Part shown: positions 63,742 through 64,000 of the stretch, in pieces
Layout of the letters: the number at the start of each line of letters is the position of its first letter
Numbering within the stretch: the stretch's first letter is position 1
Source of the DNA: Bacillus_BD sp963765265
Lineage (GTDB): Bacteria > Bacillota > Bacilli > Bacillales > Cytobacillaceae
Assembly (NCBI GenBank): GCA_963765265.1
Contig: CAVXVN010000008.1
Coordinates: 372,001-436,000, forward strand
Length of the DNA: 64,000 nucleotides
Direction: 5' to 3'
Translations under genes and position numbers: made by a program
Notes under the pieces: generated by a model
Told to the model about the DNA's origin: nothing
Seen by the model: only the letters and a program-made list of their open reading frames with translations
Databases searched by the model: none

Positions 63742-64000
63742 GTTGACCACTCCTTATATGTTAATTACTTCACAAATAGAGTATACTACTTAATCTTGAA
63801 TTAAAAACAATTCTCATTATCATTTCACTAATTTGAAACACATGATTGACAATTTTGTTAAATATAGATTTTTTCTATTGATTATTGAGATTTGTGTTTT
63901 TTGATTTCCCATAAAAGAAAATAGATTGTATGTAATTGTTATGACTACTCCCACCTAAATCCTGAAAAAGAAGAACAAAAATAAAAAAACGGCTTCTAAC
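63742..64000. other. Window end, no gene seen
   Basis: AT-rich region upstream of the DoxX gene; presumably contains its promoter. No coding frame, repeat or RNA could be supported. Confidence 0.4.

Noticed and set aside
63845..63870. TTGACA followed by TATAGA, promoter-like on the plus strand
   Set aside because: The spacing is about 11 bases, far from 17, and no gene follows before the window ends.
1..64000. CRISPR arrays, tRNA or rRNA genes, prophage
   Set aside because: The regular repeats found are isolated palindromes, not spaced arrays; no cloverleaf-type sequence or phage structural gene was seen by eye.

Overview
The window looks like low-GC Firmicutes chromosome, most likely a Bacillaceae species (Bacillus in the broad sense). 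The signs are strong AGGAGG-type ribosome binding sites with ATG/TTG/GTG starts, a LysM/GH18 spore-type cortex hydrolase, a DinB-fold (bacillithiol-type) maleylpyruvate isomerase, CcpA cre-like sites and a tandem glycine riboswitch. No rRNA, tRNA, CRISPR array, prophage or complete transposase was found.

Layout. 0-5 kb: tail of an OmpR-type two-component pair, a ComEC-like MBL hydrolase with DUF3006, an MFS drug pump, and a 140-bp IS200/IS605-like non-autonomous element. 5-10 kb: broken nucleotide-sugar epimerase and protein kinase genes, divergent from a Nudix / glycosyltransferase / HipA-like kinase operon. 9.6-13.8 kb: an ECF vitamin S-component beside a pyridoxamine kinase, a two-domain VOC protein, and a second HipA-like kinase with an overlapping partner gene. 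14-20.6 kb: a signalling operon (hybrid kinase, CheR methyltransferase, REC-PAS-PAS kinase, sugar-type binding protein) resembling the RsbK-RsbM sigma-B input of B. cereus. 21-30 kb: transporters, NDP kinase, an LCP enzyme, SleL-like hydrolase and an MscS channel. 31-35 kb: a large SF1 helicase with a C-terminal Vsr-like nuclease, and an HD alarmone-type hydrolase. 35.8-38.6 kb: a gentisate-degradation operon (dioxygenase reduced to a remnant, isomerase, FAH-type hydrolase) divergent from an IclR regulator. 38.6-43.9 kb: M20 deacylase, ketopantoate reductase, MHS transporter, HIT remnant. 43.9-49.8 kb: a defence-like cluster (PLD-SF2 helicase with MazG-like NTPase, NERD protein, HsdR_N-type nuclease). 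50-56 kb: UspA, L,D-transpeptidase, a c-di-GMP enzyme and a flavin monooxygenase. 56.5-59.2 kb: an unusual protein joining a ribokinase-like domain, an AAA ATPase and a RyR-like domain. 59.6-61.4 kb: a DHA2 transporter behind a tandem glycine riboswitch. 61.8-64 kb: unknown genes, an Old Yellow Enzyme remnant and DoxX.

Two features run through the whole window. First, about ten genes are split by a single frameshift, nearly always one that removal of one base would repair; this fits insertion-type sequencing errors or recent decay, so split genes are listed as one locus. Second, a roughly 48-bp palindrome (core GGGGACGGTTCTTGCGTTT and its complement) recurs at least seven times nearly intact plus several decayed copies. 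All copies lie in the same orientation, often within a few bases of a stop codon, and in two cases they supply the stop codon. It behaves like a REP-type element doubling as a terminator.

The best candidates for undescribed biology are the ribokinase-like/AAA/RyR protein, the PLD-helicase plus MazG-like pair with its neighbours, the HipA-like kinase with its partner, the glycine-riboswitch control of a drug-type exporter, and the orientation-biased REP family.
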